Part shown: piece by piece, positions 34,962-44,065 of the stretch
Position numbering within the stretch: the stretch's first letter is position 1
Layout of the letters: each line of letters opens with the position of its first letter
Source: Bacillota bacterium
GTDB lineage: Bacteria > Bacillota > Clostridia > Oscillospirales > Ruminococcaceae
Direction of reading: 5' to 3'
NCBI GenBank assembly: GCA_023457355.1
Contig: JAEWLW010000065.1
Coordinates: forward strand, 1-64,000
DNA: 64,000 nucleotides
Notes under the pieces: model-generated
Seen by the model: the letters and a program-made list of their open reading frames with translations, nothing else
Database searches by the model: none
Told to the model about the DNA's origin: nothing
Made by a program: the position numbers and the translations under genes

Positions 34962-35714
34962 TTATATTTGATAGACAAAAGGCTGATAGATACAGTCTAA
35001 AAAGCGTTTGGTTGCGGGTTCCTTCGGGTTTAGGAAAAGTTCCTGCGGGGTGCCCTGTTCCACGATGCGGCCGCCTTCCATAAAGATGATTCTGTTGGCA
35101 ATGTTCTGTGCAAAGTTCATCTCGTGCGTGACGACCAGCATGGTAATGCCGCTTTCGGCAACCTGCTTCATAACGCCGAGCACCTCGCCGACCAGTTCCG
35201 GGTCGAGCGATGAGGTGGGCTCATCAAACAGAATGACATCGGGGCGCAACGCCAGCGCCCTGGCAATGCCCACGCGCTGCTGCTGTCCGCCCGAAAGTTG
35301 GTGCGGATAGGCGTTTTCCTTGCCGGCCAGTCCCACCTTGCGCAGCGCTTCCCTTGCGACAGTTTCTGCCGATGAGAACGGCATTCGCTGCACCGTGACA
35401 AGCCCCTCCATCACGTTTTCCAGCGCGGTCTTATGCCGAAACAGGTTATAGTGCTGAAAAACCATCGCAGTTTTTTGGCGCAACGCCAACATTTTCTTTT
35501 TGGAGGGCTTATTAAAGTCGTAGTCGATATCGCCGACGGTAATAATGCCCCGGTCGCCTTTTTCCAGGCAATTGATACAGCGCAGCAGCGTGGTTTTTCC
35601 GGTGCCGCTTGAACCGATAATAGCGACGACATCCCCCTTCTCCACCGTGAGATCAATGCCTTTGAGAATTTCTTTATCCCCGAAGGATTTATGCAAATTT
35701 TCGATTTTAATCAT
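34962..35714 (-). CDS. Amino acid ABC transporter ATP-binding protein
   Basis: A 250-residue ABC ATPase of the GlnQ/HisP type. Walker A GSSGTGKTT (about residues 34-42), Q-loop VFQHYNLF, signature LSGGQQQRV (near 142), Walker B VILFDEPTSSLDPE and switch VVTHEM are intact. It is the first gene of the operon: ATPase, binding protein, permease, permease, URO-D. AAGGGGGAT precedes the ATG. It is divergent from the rrf2 operon with about 440 bases between. Confidence 0.95.
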   Translation of the reverse strand: MIKIENLHKSFGDKEILKGIDLTVEKGDVVAIIGSSGTGKTTLLRCINCLEKGDRGIITVGDIDYDFNKPSKKKMLALRQKTAMVFQHYNLFRHKTALENVMEGLVTVQRMPFSSAETVAREALRKVGLAGKENAYPHQLSGGQQQRVGIARALALRPDVILFDEPTSSLDPELVGEVLGVMKQVAESGITMLVVTHEMNFAQNIANRIIFMEGGRIVEQGTPQELFLNPKEPATKRFLDCIYQPFVYQI

Positions 35715-36154
35715 GGCGATCCCCCTTAAAAAATTTAGGGTTTTACGGCGAAATAGCCGGCTGCGTATAATTTATCTGGCCAGAAGCGCATGGTGTGATA
35801 AATATATTACATACTAAATATATATGATTAATATGAATGTTTGAGATATTGTAGTATGCACATTACAAAATGTCAATCACCAGGATACATAATTGTATGA
35901 ATGAACAAACTGTCAGGCTTATCAAAACAGGCCTTTTATTAATATCGATAAAATTGAAAGTGAAATTTTCCAACGTAACCCGTAAAATAATAAGGAAAAT
36001 AGAACGACCGCGTATCAACCTTCTTTTAAACGATTGATACACGGTTTTTATTTCTAAAATATATATAATAGATATGAATTCTATGCTATTGACAAGAACT
36101 ATTTTCTCCTCTATCATAATTCATATCAATAGTGTATGGAATGGGGGGCTGTTT
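35715..36154. other. Divergent regulatory region, transporter versus rrf2
   Basis: A 440-base AT-rich spacer between two divergent operons. It holds the rrf2 promoter with flanking inverted repeat (36071-36127) and a further ATATGAAT copy near 35830 on the transporter side, so one regulator could act on both. No gene is present. Confidence 0.55.
36071..36127 (+). promoter_or_regulatory. rrf2 promoter flanked by a perfect inverted repeat
   Basis: TTGACA (36089-36094), 17 bases, TATCAT (36112-36117). GATATGAATT at 36071-36080 and its exact complement AATTCATATC at 36118-36127 bracket the promoter. This is a good candidate for autoregulation by the downstream Rrf2 protein. Confidence 0.6.
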
Positions 36155-36601
36155 GTGCGAATCTCCGCCAAAGGACGATATGCGCTGGCTGCCGCCGTCA
36201 GTATGGCGCAGCGCTACCACACCGGCGAATATATCACGGTCATCAGCATTTCAGAAAAACTGGGCGTATCAAAAATATACCTTGAACAGGTTTTCTCCCT
36301 GTTAAAGCGCGGGGGGCTGGTCAGTTCCGTAAAAGGTGCGCAGGGCGGCTACCAGCTTGTCCGAATGCCGGGGCAGATAACCGTGCTGGACGTGTTATCT
36401 GCTGTTGAAGTCTCGCTGTTTGAGCAGGCGGAGAACACTGTTTTTGAAAAGGCCCCGGACATCGACGCGGCTATGCGGTTATCTGCATTTAAAGTTCTGG
36501 ACGAAGCGGTCAAAGGCGCTTTGGCGCGCGTTACGTTGGGCGATTTGGTCAACGACGCAGAGAAAATTAAAGGAGAACACGCGATGATGTTCTATATTTA
36601 A
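36155..36601 (+). CDS. Rrf2 family regulator, CymR-like (no Fe-S cysteines)
   Basis: A 148-residue winged-helix Rrf2 protein. ISAKGRYALAAAVSMAQ is the standard start and GGLVSSVKGAQGGYQLVR (about residues 62-79) the wing. The cluster-binding cysteines of IscR and NsrR are absent, as in CymR, the cysteine-metabolism regulator of Firmicutes. The start is GTG 36155, behind GGGGGG, because the upstream frame from 36074 adds non-homologous residues. It heads an operon with two PLP C-S lyase-type genes, which supports control of sulfur amino acid metabolism. Confidence 0.87.
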   Translation: MRISAKGRYALAAAVSMAQRYHTGEYITVISISEKLGVSKIYLEQVFSLLKRGGLVSSVKGAQGGYQLVRMPGQITVLDVLSAVEVSLFEQAENTVFEKAPDIDAAMRLSAFKVLDEAVKGALARVTLGDLVNDAEKIKGEHAMMFYI

Positions 36602-36622
36602 CGGCAAAACAGGAGAATGAAT

Positions 36623-37768
36623 ATGGATTTTAACACCCTTTGTATACACGGCAGCAATCTTAAATACGATACGACGGGCGCCGTCAGCGTTCCGATTTTT
36701 CAATCCGCAACCTTCGCCCATCCCGCGGTGGGGCAAAGCACGGGTTACGATTATGCGCGGCTGCAAAACCCCACGCGCGAGCATTTGGAAAAAACTGTTG
36801 CCAAGCTTGAGAACGGATTTGACGCCATGGCCTTTTCAACCGGGATGGCCGCCATTACAGCGCTGATGGAGCTGTTTTCTCCGGGGGATCATATTGTCGC
36901 ATCCGATGATCTTTACGGCGGCTCGCACCGGCTATTTTATCACATCTCGGTCAAAAACGGGCTTTCGTTTGACTTGGTCAACACCTCGTTTGTCGCTGAA
37001 ATTGCGGCGCGCATCAAACCGGAAACCAAAGCGGTTTTCATTGAGACGCCGACAAACCCGATGATGCAGGTAACCGATATTGCCAGAGTTGCAGAACTTT
37101 GCAAAGAACGCGGCCTTTTGCTTATTGTGGATAATACCTTTCTGACGCCGTATTTGCAAAAACCCCTTGATTTGGGCGCCGATGTGGTGCTTCACAGCGG
37201 CACCAAATATCTTGGGGGACATAATGACACACTGGCGGGCTTTTTAGTTGTGGCCGACCCTGCACTATCCGAACGGCTGCGGTTTATCTACAAGACCACG
37301 GGAGCCTGCCTTTCCCCATTCGACAGCTGGCTTTTAATACGCGGCATTAAAACACTGCCCGTGCGGATGGCGCGCCAGCAGGAAAGCGCCCTGAAAATTG
37401 CCCAATGGCTCCGTGAGCAAAAAAACATTAAAGCGGTTCACTACGTCGGGCTGCCTACCCACCCGGATTACGAAACATCAAAAAAGCAATCCACCGGTTT
37501 TGGCACGATGATTTCCTTTGAAGTTGACAGTGCACAAACCGCACACAGGATGCTCGAGCGCGTCCGCGTCATTCAATATGCCGAAAGCCTTGGCGGGGTA
37601 GAGAGCCTGATCACCTACCCCATGCTGCAAACTCACGCCGATGTACCCAGGGAAGAGCGTGAAGCCAAAGGAATAAACGAGCGTCTGTTGAGGCTCTCTG
37701 TGGGACTGGAAGCCCTCGAAGACCTCATAGCCGATTTAAGGCAGGCGCTGGAGGAGGCGTTGGCATGA
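36623..37768 (+). CDS. Cys/Met metabolism PLP enzyme (cystathionine gamma-synthase/lyase type)
   Basis: A 381-residue fold-type I PLP enzyme of the Cys/Met metabolism family. YDYARLQNPTREHLEKTVAKLE (near residue 35, quoted in part), the PLP lysine in LHSGTKYLGGHND (near 190) and FIETPTNPMM (near 138) are diagnostic. It could be cystathionine gamma-synthase, beta-lyase, gamma-lyase or methionine gamma-lyase, which motifs do not separate. I chose ATG 36623 because AGGAG at 36611-36615 is seven bases upstream; the ATG at 36617 is too close. Its stop overlaps the next start (ATGA). Confidence 0.92.
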   Translation: MDFNTLCIHGSNLKYDTTGAVSVPIFQSATFAHPAVGQSTGYDYARLQNPTREHLEKTVAKLENGFDAMAFSTGMAAITALMELFSPGDHIVASDDLYGGSHRLFYHISVKNGLSFDLVNTSFVAEIAARIKPETKAVFIETPTNPMMQVTDIARVAELCKERGLLLIVDNTFLTPYLQKPLDLGADVVLHSGTKYLGGHNDTLAGFLVVADPALSERLRFIYKTTGACLSPFDSWLLIRGIKTLPVRMARQQESALKIAQWLREQKNIKAVHYVGLPTHPDYETSKKQSTGFGTMISFEVDSAQTAHRMLERVRVIQYAESLGGVESLITYPMLQTHADVPREEREAKGINERLLRLSVGLEALEDLIADLRQALEEALA

Positions 37769-38958
37769 ACTATAATTTTGACGAGATTATCAACCGCCGC
37801 GGAACGGATTCCATCAAGTACGATTTTGCGTCCCGGAGAGGAATGCCGGCGGACGTTCTTCCCCTCTGGGTGGCGGACATGGATTTTCAGGCACCGCCCG
37901 AGGTATTGCACGCGCTGGCCGAAAAAAGCCGCCACGGCATTTTTGGCTATAGCGACGCCGCGGACGACGGCTATTTTAATGTGCTGTCCGGCTGGTACAA
38001 AGAGCGCTTTGACTGGCAACTTTCCCCCCAATGGCTTGTAAAAACGCCCGGCGTTGTATTTGCTATCTGCACCGCAATCCGTGCGCTGACCCATTTGGGG
38101 GATGCTGTACTGATACAGCCGCCGGTTTACTACCCCTTTAGCGAATCCGTCCTTGAAAACGGGCGTCAGCTGGTATTAAACGAACTGGTTTATGATGGCG
38201 GCAAATACACGCTTGACTTAACGGATTTTGAGAATAAAATCATTGAAAACAACGTGAAGCTCTTTATTCTGTGCAGCCCGCACAATCCGGTGGGAAGGGT
38301 ATGGTCTCGGGAGGAACTGACGGCGATGGGCGATATCTGTGTGCGGCACGGCGTGACGGTTGTCGCGGACGAAATACACGCCGACTTTGTTTTCTCCGGC
38401 CGCCACCAGGTTTTTGCCAATCTTTGTGCGGCGTTTTCAGAAGTGACCATCACCTGTACGGCGCCCAGCAAAACGTTCAATCTTGCGGGGCTGCAAATCT
38501 CCAACATCTGGATTCCAAACCCCGATATCCGGCGGCGCTTCAGGCAGGAAGTCAATAAAGCCGGATACAGCCAGCCGAATCTCATGGGGCTTGTCGCATG
38601 CAACGCAGCTTATGTGCACGGGGCGCCGTGGCTGGATGCCTTAAAACGTTACCTTGCGGCCAACCTTGGAATGGTAAAAGATTTCTTTGCGCACGAACTG
38701 CCTCAAATCCGCCTGGTGGAACCCGAGGGCACTTATCTCATCTGGCTCGACTGCCGGGCGCTTGGGCTCTCCGATCAAGCGCTCAACGATTTGATTATCC
38801 GGAAGGCCCATCTCTGGTTGGATGCCGGAACGATGTTCGGTGCGGGCGGCGAGGGGTTCCAGCGCATCAATATTGCCTGCCCCAGGGCTGTTCTGCAAAA
38901 AGCGCTGATGCAGCTGAAGGCGGCCGTGGACGCCCTGCCCGTTTCCGGCCCGCGTTGA
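37765..38958 (+). CDS. PatB/MalY-type aminotransferase-fold C-S lyase
   Basis: A 397-residue PLP enzyme of the MalY/PatB subgroup of fold type I, usually cystathionine beta-lyases. LPLWVADMDFQAPPEVLHAL (near residue 35) is the subgroup marker. CSPHNPVGRVWSREEL (near 170), DEIHADFVF (near 203) and the PLP lysine in APSKTFNLAGLQ (near 234) are intact. Translationally coupled to the preceding gene by a four-base overlap. Together they would cleave C-S bonds of cystathionine or cysteine. Confidence 0.93.
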   Translation: MNYNFDEIINRRGTDSIKYDFASRRGMPADVLPLWVADMDFQAPPEVLHALAEKSRHGIFGYSDAADDGYFNVLSGWYKERFDWQLSPQWLVKTPGVVFAICTAIRALTHLGDAVLIQPPVYYPFSESVLENGRQLVLNELVYDGGKYTLDLTDFENKIIENNVKLFILCSPHNPVGRVWSREELTAMGDICVRHGVTVVADEIHADFVFSGRHQVFANLCAAFSEVTITCTAPSKTFNLAGLQISNIWIPNPDIRRRFRQEVNKAGYSQPNLMGLVACNAAYVHGAPWLDALKRYLAANLGMVKDFFAHELPQIRLVEPEGTYLIWLDCRALGLSDQALNDLIIRKAHLWLDAGTMFGAGGEGFQRINIACPRAVLQKALMQLKAAVDALPVSGPR

Positions 38959-39093
38959 ACGTAACGGCTATTTTGCGCCCACTGCCCAGGTTGCCATAAA
39001 AGCCACCGGGCGGTGTACATCCACATCCATGCGCGCGCTTGGCATATTCCGTGAAGGCCATGATGTTTTGGCTGGGCATCGTGGCCGCAGCTT

Positions 39094-39358
39094 GTAAAAA
39101 ACGCATATCGCGCCCATACTGTCGTAGTCAAAAGCGCGCAGGGCCTTAGCGGGCATTTTTGCCGCCCGCTGTGATAAGCGGATCCAAGCTGCCGCGCGCG
39201 CACCTCTATGCAAGCGGTCCGGGCAGCGCCTCAAACGCGCCCTAATCCTTTAACAAGCGCAGGAGCGGGCGCAAAACAATCCGGTGGATTGTTTTGCGAA
39301 AGAGCCCTCGCCGGGGATTCTCCCATGTCGCGTTAAGCAGCATCAGCTTTGTGCAAAT
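39094..39358 (-). repeat. Dispersed repeat R1, copy A
   Basis: On the minus strand this segment matches R1 copies at 48514-48936 and 54246-54791, including CCCCGGCGAGG, GCTGCCCGG, TCCGCTTATCACAGCGGGC and TACGACAGTATGG. It contains a perfect 12-base-pair hairpin (39271-39282 with 39286-39297). It is shorter at its right end than the other copies. It sits between the converging patB-like and asnB genes. Confidence 0.8.
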
Positions 39359-39390
39359 TAACAACACGCCCAACCTTTTTCGACGGTCTG

Positions 39391-39431
39391 AAGGCCATGA
39401 TGTTTCGGTTAAACATCATGGCCTCAGTTTT
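39391..39431 (+). terminator. Terminator in the patB-asnB spacer
   Basis: GGCCATGATGTTT (39391-39403) pairs with AAACATCATGGCC (39409-39421), followed by CAGTTTTTT. A degenerate sister hairpin starts at about 39055 (GGCCATGATG with CATCGTGGCC), so this terminator seems duplicated around R1 copy A. Confidence 0.8.
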
Positions 39432-39611
39432 TTGTGTTGAAGCGGCCTGTGATAGGCCATTTAATAGCGATATTGGTAATGCTTCATTGGAAGTTTTTAT
39501 CCTTTTTGCTTACTTAAAACAGGACCGGATGCGTAAGCTTAGGACGGTATTGTCAACCCGCCACACCGGTACGTCAAAACGGTCCGGCAGACCGTTTTCC
39601 CAATTGACTTT

Positions 39612-41462
39612 TTAAACCAGCTCTATACGGTATTTTTCCAGCCAGTAGTTGACCTGCAGCAAATAGGCGATCTGCTGCGGCCCCGCCATAAGCTGCCCAT
39701 ACCATGGCTTGCCGTAATCGGAAGAAGCGGACAAAAAAGCTTTGATCTTGCCGCTGTCCACCAGCGTATGGATCGGCGCATTCGGGTTGGAGAGGACATC
39801 CAGCAGCCGGTTGCCCAGCAGCTTTTCATAATCGGGGTTATAGGTTTTGGGGTAGGGGCTTTTTCGCCGGTATAATATTTCATCCGGAATAAGGCCCTTG
39901 CCCGCTTCGCGCAGCAACCCTTTGACAATCCCGTTCGGACATTTCATCGCCCAGGGAACGTTCCAGATATATTCGACAATGCGGTGATCCGCATAGGGCA
40001 CTCTGGTTTCCAGTCCGGAAAACATGCTGCAACGGTCCATGCGGTCCAGCAGCGTGATCATAAACCATTTCAGGTTGAGATAAGCGATTTCCCTGCGGCG
40101 GGCTTCCTGCGGATTTTCGCCAATAAGGCGCGGCGTTTCAGCAACCGATTTTTCATAGGCGGCCTGCGCATAACCGTCCAAATCCAGCACCGACAACAGC
40201 TCGTCGGACAGGAGCTGCTTTCTGGTTTCCATATTTCTCGACCACGGGAATGTCTTGGCAAACATGACCTCCGGATTATGGAACCACGGATATCCGCCAA
40301 ATATTTCGTCCGCACACTCCCCGGTGAGCGCCACCTTGTTATTGGCGGCGACCTTGCGGCAAAAATAGAGCAGCGAGGATTCGACATCGGCCATGTTGGG
40401 CAGGTCGCGCGCTTCGACAGCGTCGTAAAGATGATCGGCCAGGTCGATACTGTCACATTCCAGATAAGTATGCTTGCTGCCGACGCTTTCAACCATGATG
40501 TCGACAAACGGCCGGTCCTGCGCCGGCTGGAAGGAATTTGATTTAAAGTTCTTGGCATTATCGACAAAATCAAAGGAATAAGTTTCAATCTGTCTGTTTT
40601 TTGCCTTCAGGGCATTGGCACAGATCGCGGTGATCAGGCTTGAATCGACGCCGCCGGACAGAAAGGTGCAAATGGGAATATCGGAAATCATCTGCCGTTC
40701 AATCGCATCGACCAAAAGATAGCGGGTCTTTTCCACCGTTTTTTCAAACGAGTCCTCATGCGGTGCGCTGACCAGCCGCCAGTAAGGTGATTCATGCACA
40801 CCGTCGCGGTTAAACATCAGCACATTCCCCGGCAGTACTTCATAAACATCCTTAAACACGCCCGAGCCGTAGGATTTTGCGGGGCCAAGACCGAACACCT
40901 CGCTCAACCCCCGGGCGTCGATGCGCGGCTTAAAGCCCGAATACTGAAAAAGCGCCTTGATTTCAGAGCCAAAAATCAGGGTGCCTTCCAACACCGTATA
41001 GAAAAGCGGCTTGACACCCAACCGGTCACGCGCCAGAAGCAGGCTCTGGTCCTGATCGTTCCAGACAGCAAAAGCAAAAATGCCGTTCATCTGTTTGACA
41101 AACTCAGCCCCCAGCGCCATGCAGCCGGTTAGCACAACCTCCGTGTCGCAGTGTGTTTCAAAGCTGTAGCCCATGCTGATAAGGCTCTGCCGCAGCTCCG
41201 CCGTATTGTAAAGTTCGCCGTTATAAATAATGGTGTAAGTACGCCCAAAACGTTTTTTGGTCATGGGCTGATGCCCGTTGCTCAAATCGATAATGGAAAG
41301 CCTGCGCTGTGCCAGCCCAAGCTTCGGCAGCAACAAGTCGCCCTCTTCGTCGGGGCCGCGGTGTTCAAGCGACTGTTTCATGTTATCCAGTACGTTTTGC
41401 CACGTGAGGCGCGACTGGGTATAGTCCGCGCGCATGTTGCAAAAACCGGCAATTCCACACAT
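39612..41462 (-). CDS. asnB: Asparagine synthase (glutamine-hydrolysing)
   Basis: A 616-residue class B asparagine synthetase that makes asparagine from aspartate, ATP and glutamine nitrogen. The N-terminal glutaminase uses Cys2 (MCGIAGF), with HRGPDEEG and YNGELYN following. The synthetase domain has the ATP loop SGGVDSSLI (near residue 258). Length is typical of the Bacillus AsnB/AsnH group. ATG 41462 follows GAGGAA. It is monocistronic and converges on the patB operon across an R1 repeat. Confidence 0.94.
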   Translation of the reverse strand: MCGIAGFCNMRADYTQSRLTWQNVLDNMKQSLEHRGPDEEGDLLLPKLGLAQRRLSIIDLSNGHQPMTKKRFGRTYTIIYNGELYNTAELRQSLISMGYSFETHCDTEVVLTGCMALGAEFVKQMNGIFAFAVWNDQDQSLLLARDRLGVKPLFYTVLEGTLIFGSEIKALFQYSGFKPRIDARGLSEVFGLGPAKSYGSGVFKDVYEVLPGNVLMFNRDGVHESPYWRLVSAPHEDSFEKTVEKTRYLLVDAIERQMISDIPICTFLSGGVDSSLITAICANALKAKNRQIETYSFDFVDNAKNFKSNSFQPAQDRPFVDIMVESVGSKHTYLECDSIDLADHLYDAVEARDLPNMADVESSLLYFCRKVAANNKVALTGECADEIFGGYPWFHNPEVMFAKTFPWSRNMETRKQLLSDELLSVLDLDGYAQAAYEKSVAETPRLIGENPQEARRREIAYLNLKWFMITLLDRMDRCSMFSGLETRVPYADHRIVEYIWNVPWAMKCPNGIVKGLLREAGKGLIPDEILYRRKSPYPKTYNPDYEKLLGNRLLDVLSNPNAPIHTLVDSGKIKAFLSASSDYGKPWYGQLMAGPQQIAYLLQVNYWLEKYRIELV

Positions 41463-41548
41463 AATAGTTCCTCATTTCTCCGCAACGCGTAATAATCATG
41501 ATTGATATTGATTCAGGTTAAAAACGACAACAGCTAGACGGCTATTTT

Positions 41549-41690
41549 TTACCATTCGTCATCATCGTCTTTGGCGGGCGCCAGCCCGCCTGCATCCTCT
41601 TCCTCGACTGGCAAAAAAATATCTCGCCAATCTTGTGCGCCGTTTTAAACCTGAATCAGTATAAAAGGGGCCATTTTCCAAAAAGCCCAT
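41549..41690 (-). pseudogene. Possible small frameshifted coding sequence
   Basis: The minus strand from ATG 41690 reads MGFLENGPFYTDSGL. If one base is removed from a run of four A, it continues NGAQDWRDIFLPVEEEDAGG and ends in an acidic DDDDEW tail at 41549. The composition looks coding, but no ribosome site is seen. It lies in the asnB-dpaB spacer (41463-41820), which otherwise holds nothing I recognise. Confidence 0.3.
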
Positions 41691-41820
41691 GCAAACGCCG
41701 GCATATTCAAAGCTTTACCCATGCCGCCATTATTGCTGCTTTCTTGTTAAATAGCGCCCTTGCCTTTTTTAAAATTTTTTCTGTACCTTGTACAACATGA
41801 AAGACGGCAGGACAGGCCGC

Positions 41821-42408
41821 CTATTGGGGCGCAAGGATGACGGGCTGAATTTGCCTGCCGTCCAGAGCTTCCTGCAACGCAGCAATCATGTAATTATAAT
41901 TTGAAATCATGGAATTGGGTTTTCCTTTATAATTGTCCTGCCCGAAAGGGATGAAATAGATATTCTTCTTGTTGATCAGCGTTCCGACATTTTTAAGATT
42001 GCCGCCCAACGCATCGTTTGTGGATAAACCGATCACGATGGGCTTGTTGTTTCTCAACAATCCCTTGGCGGCCATAAGTACCGTGGAATCGGTGATGCCG
42101 TTGGCCATCTTTGCCAGCGTATTGCCGGTACAAGGCGCAACCGCAATGATGTCAAGCAAATTATTGGGCCCCAGTTTTTCCGCTTCCGTAAGGGTTGTGA
42201 TTGGGGTATGCCCGGTACATTCTTCAGCCCACCTTAAAAATGCTTTTGCTTCGCCAAAGCGGGTGTCGGTGCTCTGTGCGCATTCTGAGAATATCGTAAA
42301 CACGTCGGCCTTCGCCGCCGTCAGGCGTTCAATCTGTTCAAACACCCTGTCAAAGGTGCAAAATGATCCGGTGAGGGCAATGCCCACCTTTTTTCCACTA
42401 ATAGTCAT
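41821..42408 (-). CDS. dpaB: Dipicolinate synthase subunit B
   Basis: A 195-residue flavoprotein-like subunit of dipicolinate synthase (SpoVFB). KVGIALTGSFCTFDRVFEQI (residues 7-26, quoted in part) and VAPCTGNTLAKMANGITDS (about 91-109) are the family hallmarks. With DpaA it oxidises the tetrahydrodipicolinate precursor to dipicolinic acid in the mother cell during sporulation, giving spores heat resistance. Its ATG follows the DpaA stop directly. It confirms spore formation together with the SASP gene. Confidence 0.95.
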   Translation of the reverse strand: MTISGKKVGIALTGSFCTFDRVFEQIERLTAAKADVFTIFSECAQSTDTRFGEAKAFLRWAEECTGHTPITTLTEAEKLGPNNLLDIIAVAPCTGNTLAKMANGITDSTVLMAAKGLLRNNKPIVIGLSTNDALGGNLKNVGTLINKKNIYFIPFGQDNYKGKPNSMISNYNYMIAALQEALDGRQIQPVILAPQ

Positions 42409-43263
42409 TTAATCGCCTCTTTCATTTAGTAGGGCCGTTATTTCATCAACCAAAATATCCGCGGAAGCCTTTGGCGCCACCTTACCCGGCAGCCCAAGGC
42501 AGAGCCGGGCATTCAGCTTTCTTTGTCCGGCAGCGTCATAATCAACGCCCCCGGGGGCGGATGCAATGTCAATGATCACGGTCTCTTTCTTTAAAAGCGC
42601 GAGCGCATTACGGTCTAATACCTGAGCCGGAATCGTATTAAAAACAAAATCACAGTCCGGCAGAACACCCCCCACCGCAGACAGATGAACAGCGCCCATG
42701 CCGGCCGCCTGCGCATAAGCAAGCGCTTCCCGGGATCTGGCAGCGACAGTAACCCCTGCGCTGAGCCCCCTGAGCTTTCCAGCAAGAACGCTGCCGCAGC
42801 GCCCATAACCCAGCACGAGGCAATTGCTTGCATGCAAATTGACCGCGCTGGCCTGTATCGCCTCCATAACGGCGCCCTCCGCCGTTGCAACGGCGTTGAG
42901 TATGGCAATTTTTTCGTTTTTCATCAGGTCGTAACAGGCGATCTCATGCCGTTCACAAAATTGTACCAGTGCGGGCGGCAGGACCCCGCCTATAAGCAAA
43001 TGCTGTTTTTTCAGCCGCTTTTCAAAGGCGGGAACCAATTGGTCGGTCGGCAAAACATTTTTTGTCAAAGGAACAGGCCCTATCAGAACGTTGCATTGGT
43101 CAAACATCTCATCGAGCGTGCGCAGTTGGGTGCAGTTTTCTGCCGATACGGCCTCGGAAAGCTGATAAGTGCAGACAGAATATCCCTTTTCAACAAGCGA
43201 TTGTGTCACATATATTTGTCGTTTATCACCACCAAAGATTGCAATATCAAAACGCCGGGCCAT
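42409..43263 (-). CDS. dpaA: Dipicolinate synthase subunit A
   Basis: A 284-residue NAD(P)-binding subunit of dipicolinate synthase (SpoVFA). DIAIFGGDKRQIYVTQSL (residues 6-23) is characteristic, and the Rossmann loop is LGYGRCGSVLAGKL near residue 152. It provides the dehydrogenase part of the enzyme. AAAGGAGTGAG precedes ATG 43263. The operon is dpaA-dpaB on the minus strand, apparently without asd or dapA, unlike Bacillus subtilis where spoVF genes sit beside them. Confidence 0.95.
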   Translation of the reverse strand: MARRFDIAIFGGDKRQIYVTQSLVEKGYSVCTYQLSEAVSAENCTQLRTLDEMFDQCNVLIGPVPLTKNVLPTDQLVPAFEKRLKKQHLLIGGVLPPALVQFCERHEIACYDLMKNEKIAILNAVATAEGAVMEAIQASAVNLHASNCLVLGYGRCGSVLAGKLRGLSAGVTVAARSREALAYAQAAGMGAVHLSAVGGVLPDCDFVFNTIPAQVLDRNALALLKKETVIIDIASAPGGVDYDAAGQRKLNARLCLGLPGKVAPKASADILVDEITALLNERGD

Positions 43264-43281
43264 AGACTCACTCCTTTATGC

Positions 43282-43308
43282 CATCATATGAGATGTTGAA
43301 AAATTTGT
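43282..43308 (-). promoter_or_regulatory. Candidate sigma-K promoter of dpaAB
   Basis: On the minus strand AC (43307-43308), 16 bases, then CATATGATG (43282-43290), close to the sigma-K -10 consensus CATANNNTA. It lies about 20 bases before dpaA. In Bacillus spoVF is sigma-K dependent. Short motif, so modest confidence. Confidence 0.4.
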
Positions 43309-43465
43309 GATAAATCGCCGCTTTCCGGGCGGTAGTGCTGTCACCGTAGTGGTCTGAAAACAGGCCTGATGCAATATTGTGTAATCCGTCCGGGTGGTGT
43401 AGAATAATAATACGACGAAAACGGGATAAACGCCGAACCCATAAGAAAATAATAAGGGGCATGAT

Positions 43466-44041
43466 ATGGAGCTGCTGGATATCGTAGACGAAAACGGAAT
43501 ACCCACAGGCGAGGCCATAGCGCGAAAAGATGCGCATCAATACGGGGTACGGCACCGGACCGCCCATGTATGGCTTTTTCGAATCCGCAATGGGAAGCGA
43601 CAGGTGCTGCTTCAAAAAAGAAGCCTCAATAAGGATTCCTTTCCCGGTTGCTATGACATATCCAGCGCGGGGCATATCCCCGCCGGATGCAGCTTTATCG
43701 AATCTGCTTTGCGGGAGCTCAAAGAGGAACTGGGAATTCGAGCCGCCGCAGAAGAGTTGATCTATTGCGGGCAACGCCGATTTGAGTATCGGCAGTTATT
43801 CCGCGGGCAGGAATTTTGGGATAATCAGGTCAGCAACATCTATGTGTTGTGGCGGGATACCGAGCCGACGGATTTAACACTTCAAAAGTCGGAAGTCGAT
43901 GCTGTATTATGGATGGATTTGGACCAATGTATGGATATGGTTCAGAATCTCAAGTCCCCCAACTGCATTTGGATGGAGGAACTGGAGATGATTTTCTCGG
44001 CCACTGCCGGGAATCAACCTACGTTCGTTCTTTCGAATTGA
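43466..44041 (+). CDS. Nudix hydrolase (YfcD/IDI-like)
   Basis: A 191-residue Nudix protein of the YfcD-like group. The Nudix box covers about residues 73-95 (GHIPAGCSFIES then ALRELKEELGI). The REXXEE core that binds Mg2+ is complete, but the first box Glu is replaced by Cys in GHIPAGC, a position often Glu or Asp in relatives. HRTAHVWLFR (near residue 30) precedes it. Substrate unknown. AAGGGGC precedes the ATG. A YciI-like gene follows after 24 bases. Confidence 0.88.
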   Translation: MELLDIVDENGIPTGEAIARKDAHQYGVRHRTAHVWLFRIRNGKRQVLLQKRSLNKDSFPGCYDISSAGHIPAGCSFIESALRELKEELGIRAAAEELIYCGQRRFEYRQLFRGQEFWDNQVSNIYVLWRDTEPTDLTLQKSEVDAVLWMDLDQCMDMVQNLKSPNCIWMEELEMIFSATAGNQPTFVLSN

Positions 44042-44065
44042 CATAAAATTAGAGGAGGCAAAAGT

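Noticed and set aside
36074..36154. Longer N-terminus for the Rrf2 protein
   Set aside because: The 27 extra residues overlap the promoter and inverted repeat and do not resemble the family. GTG 36155 has a good ribosome site.
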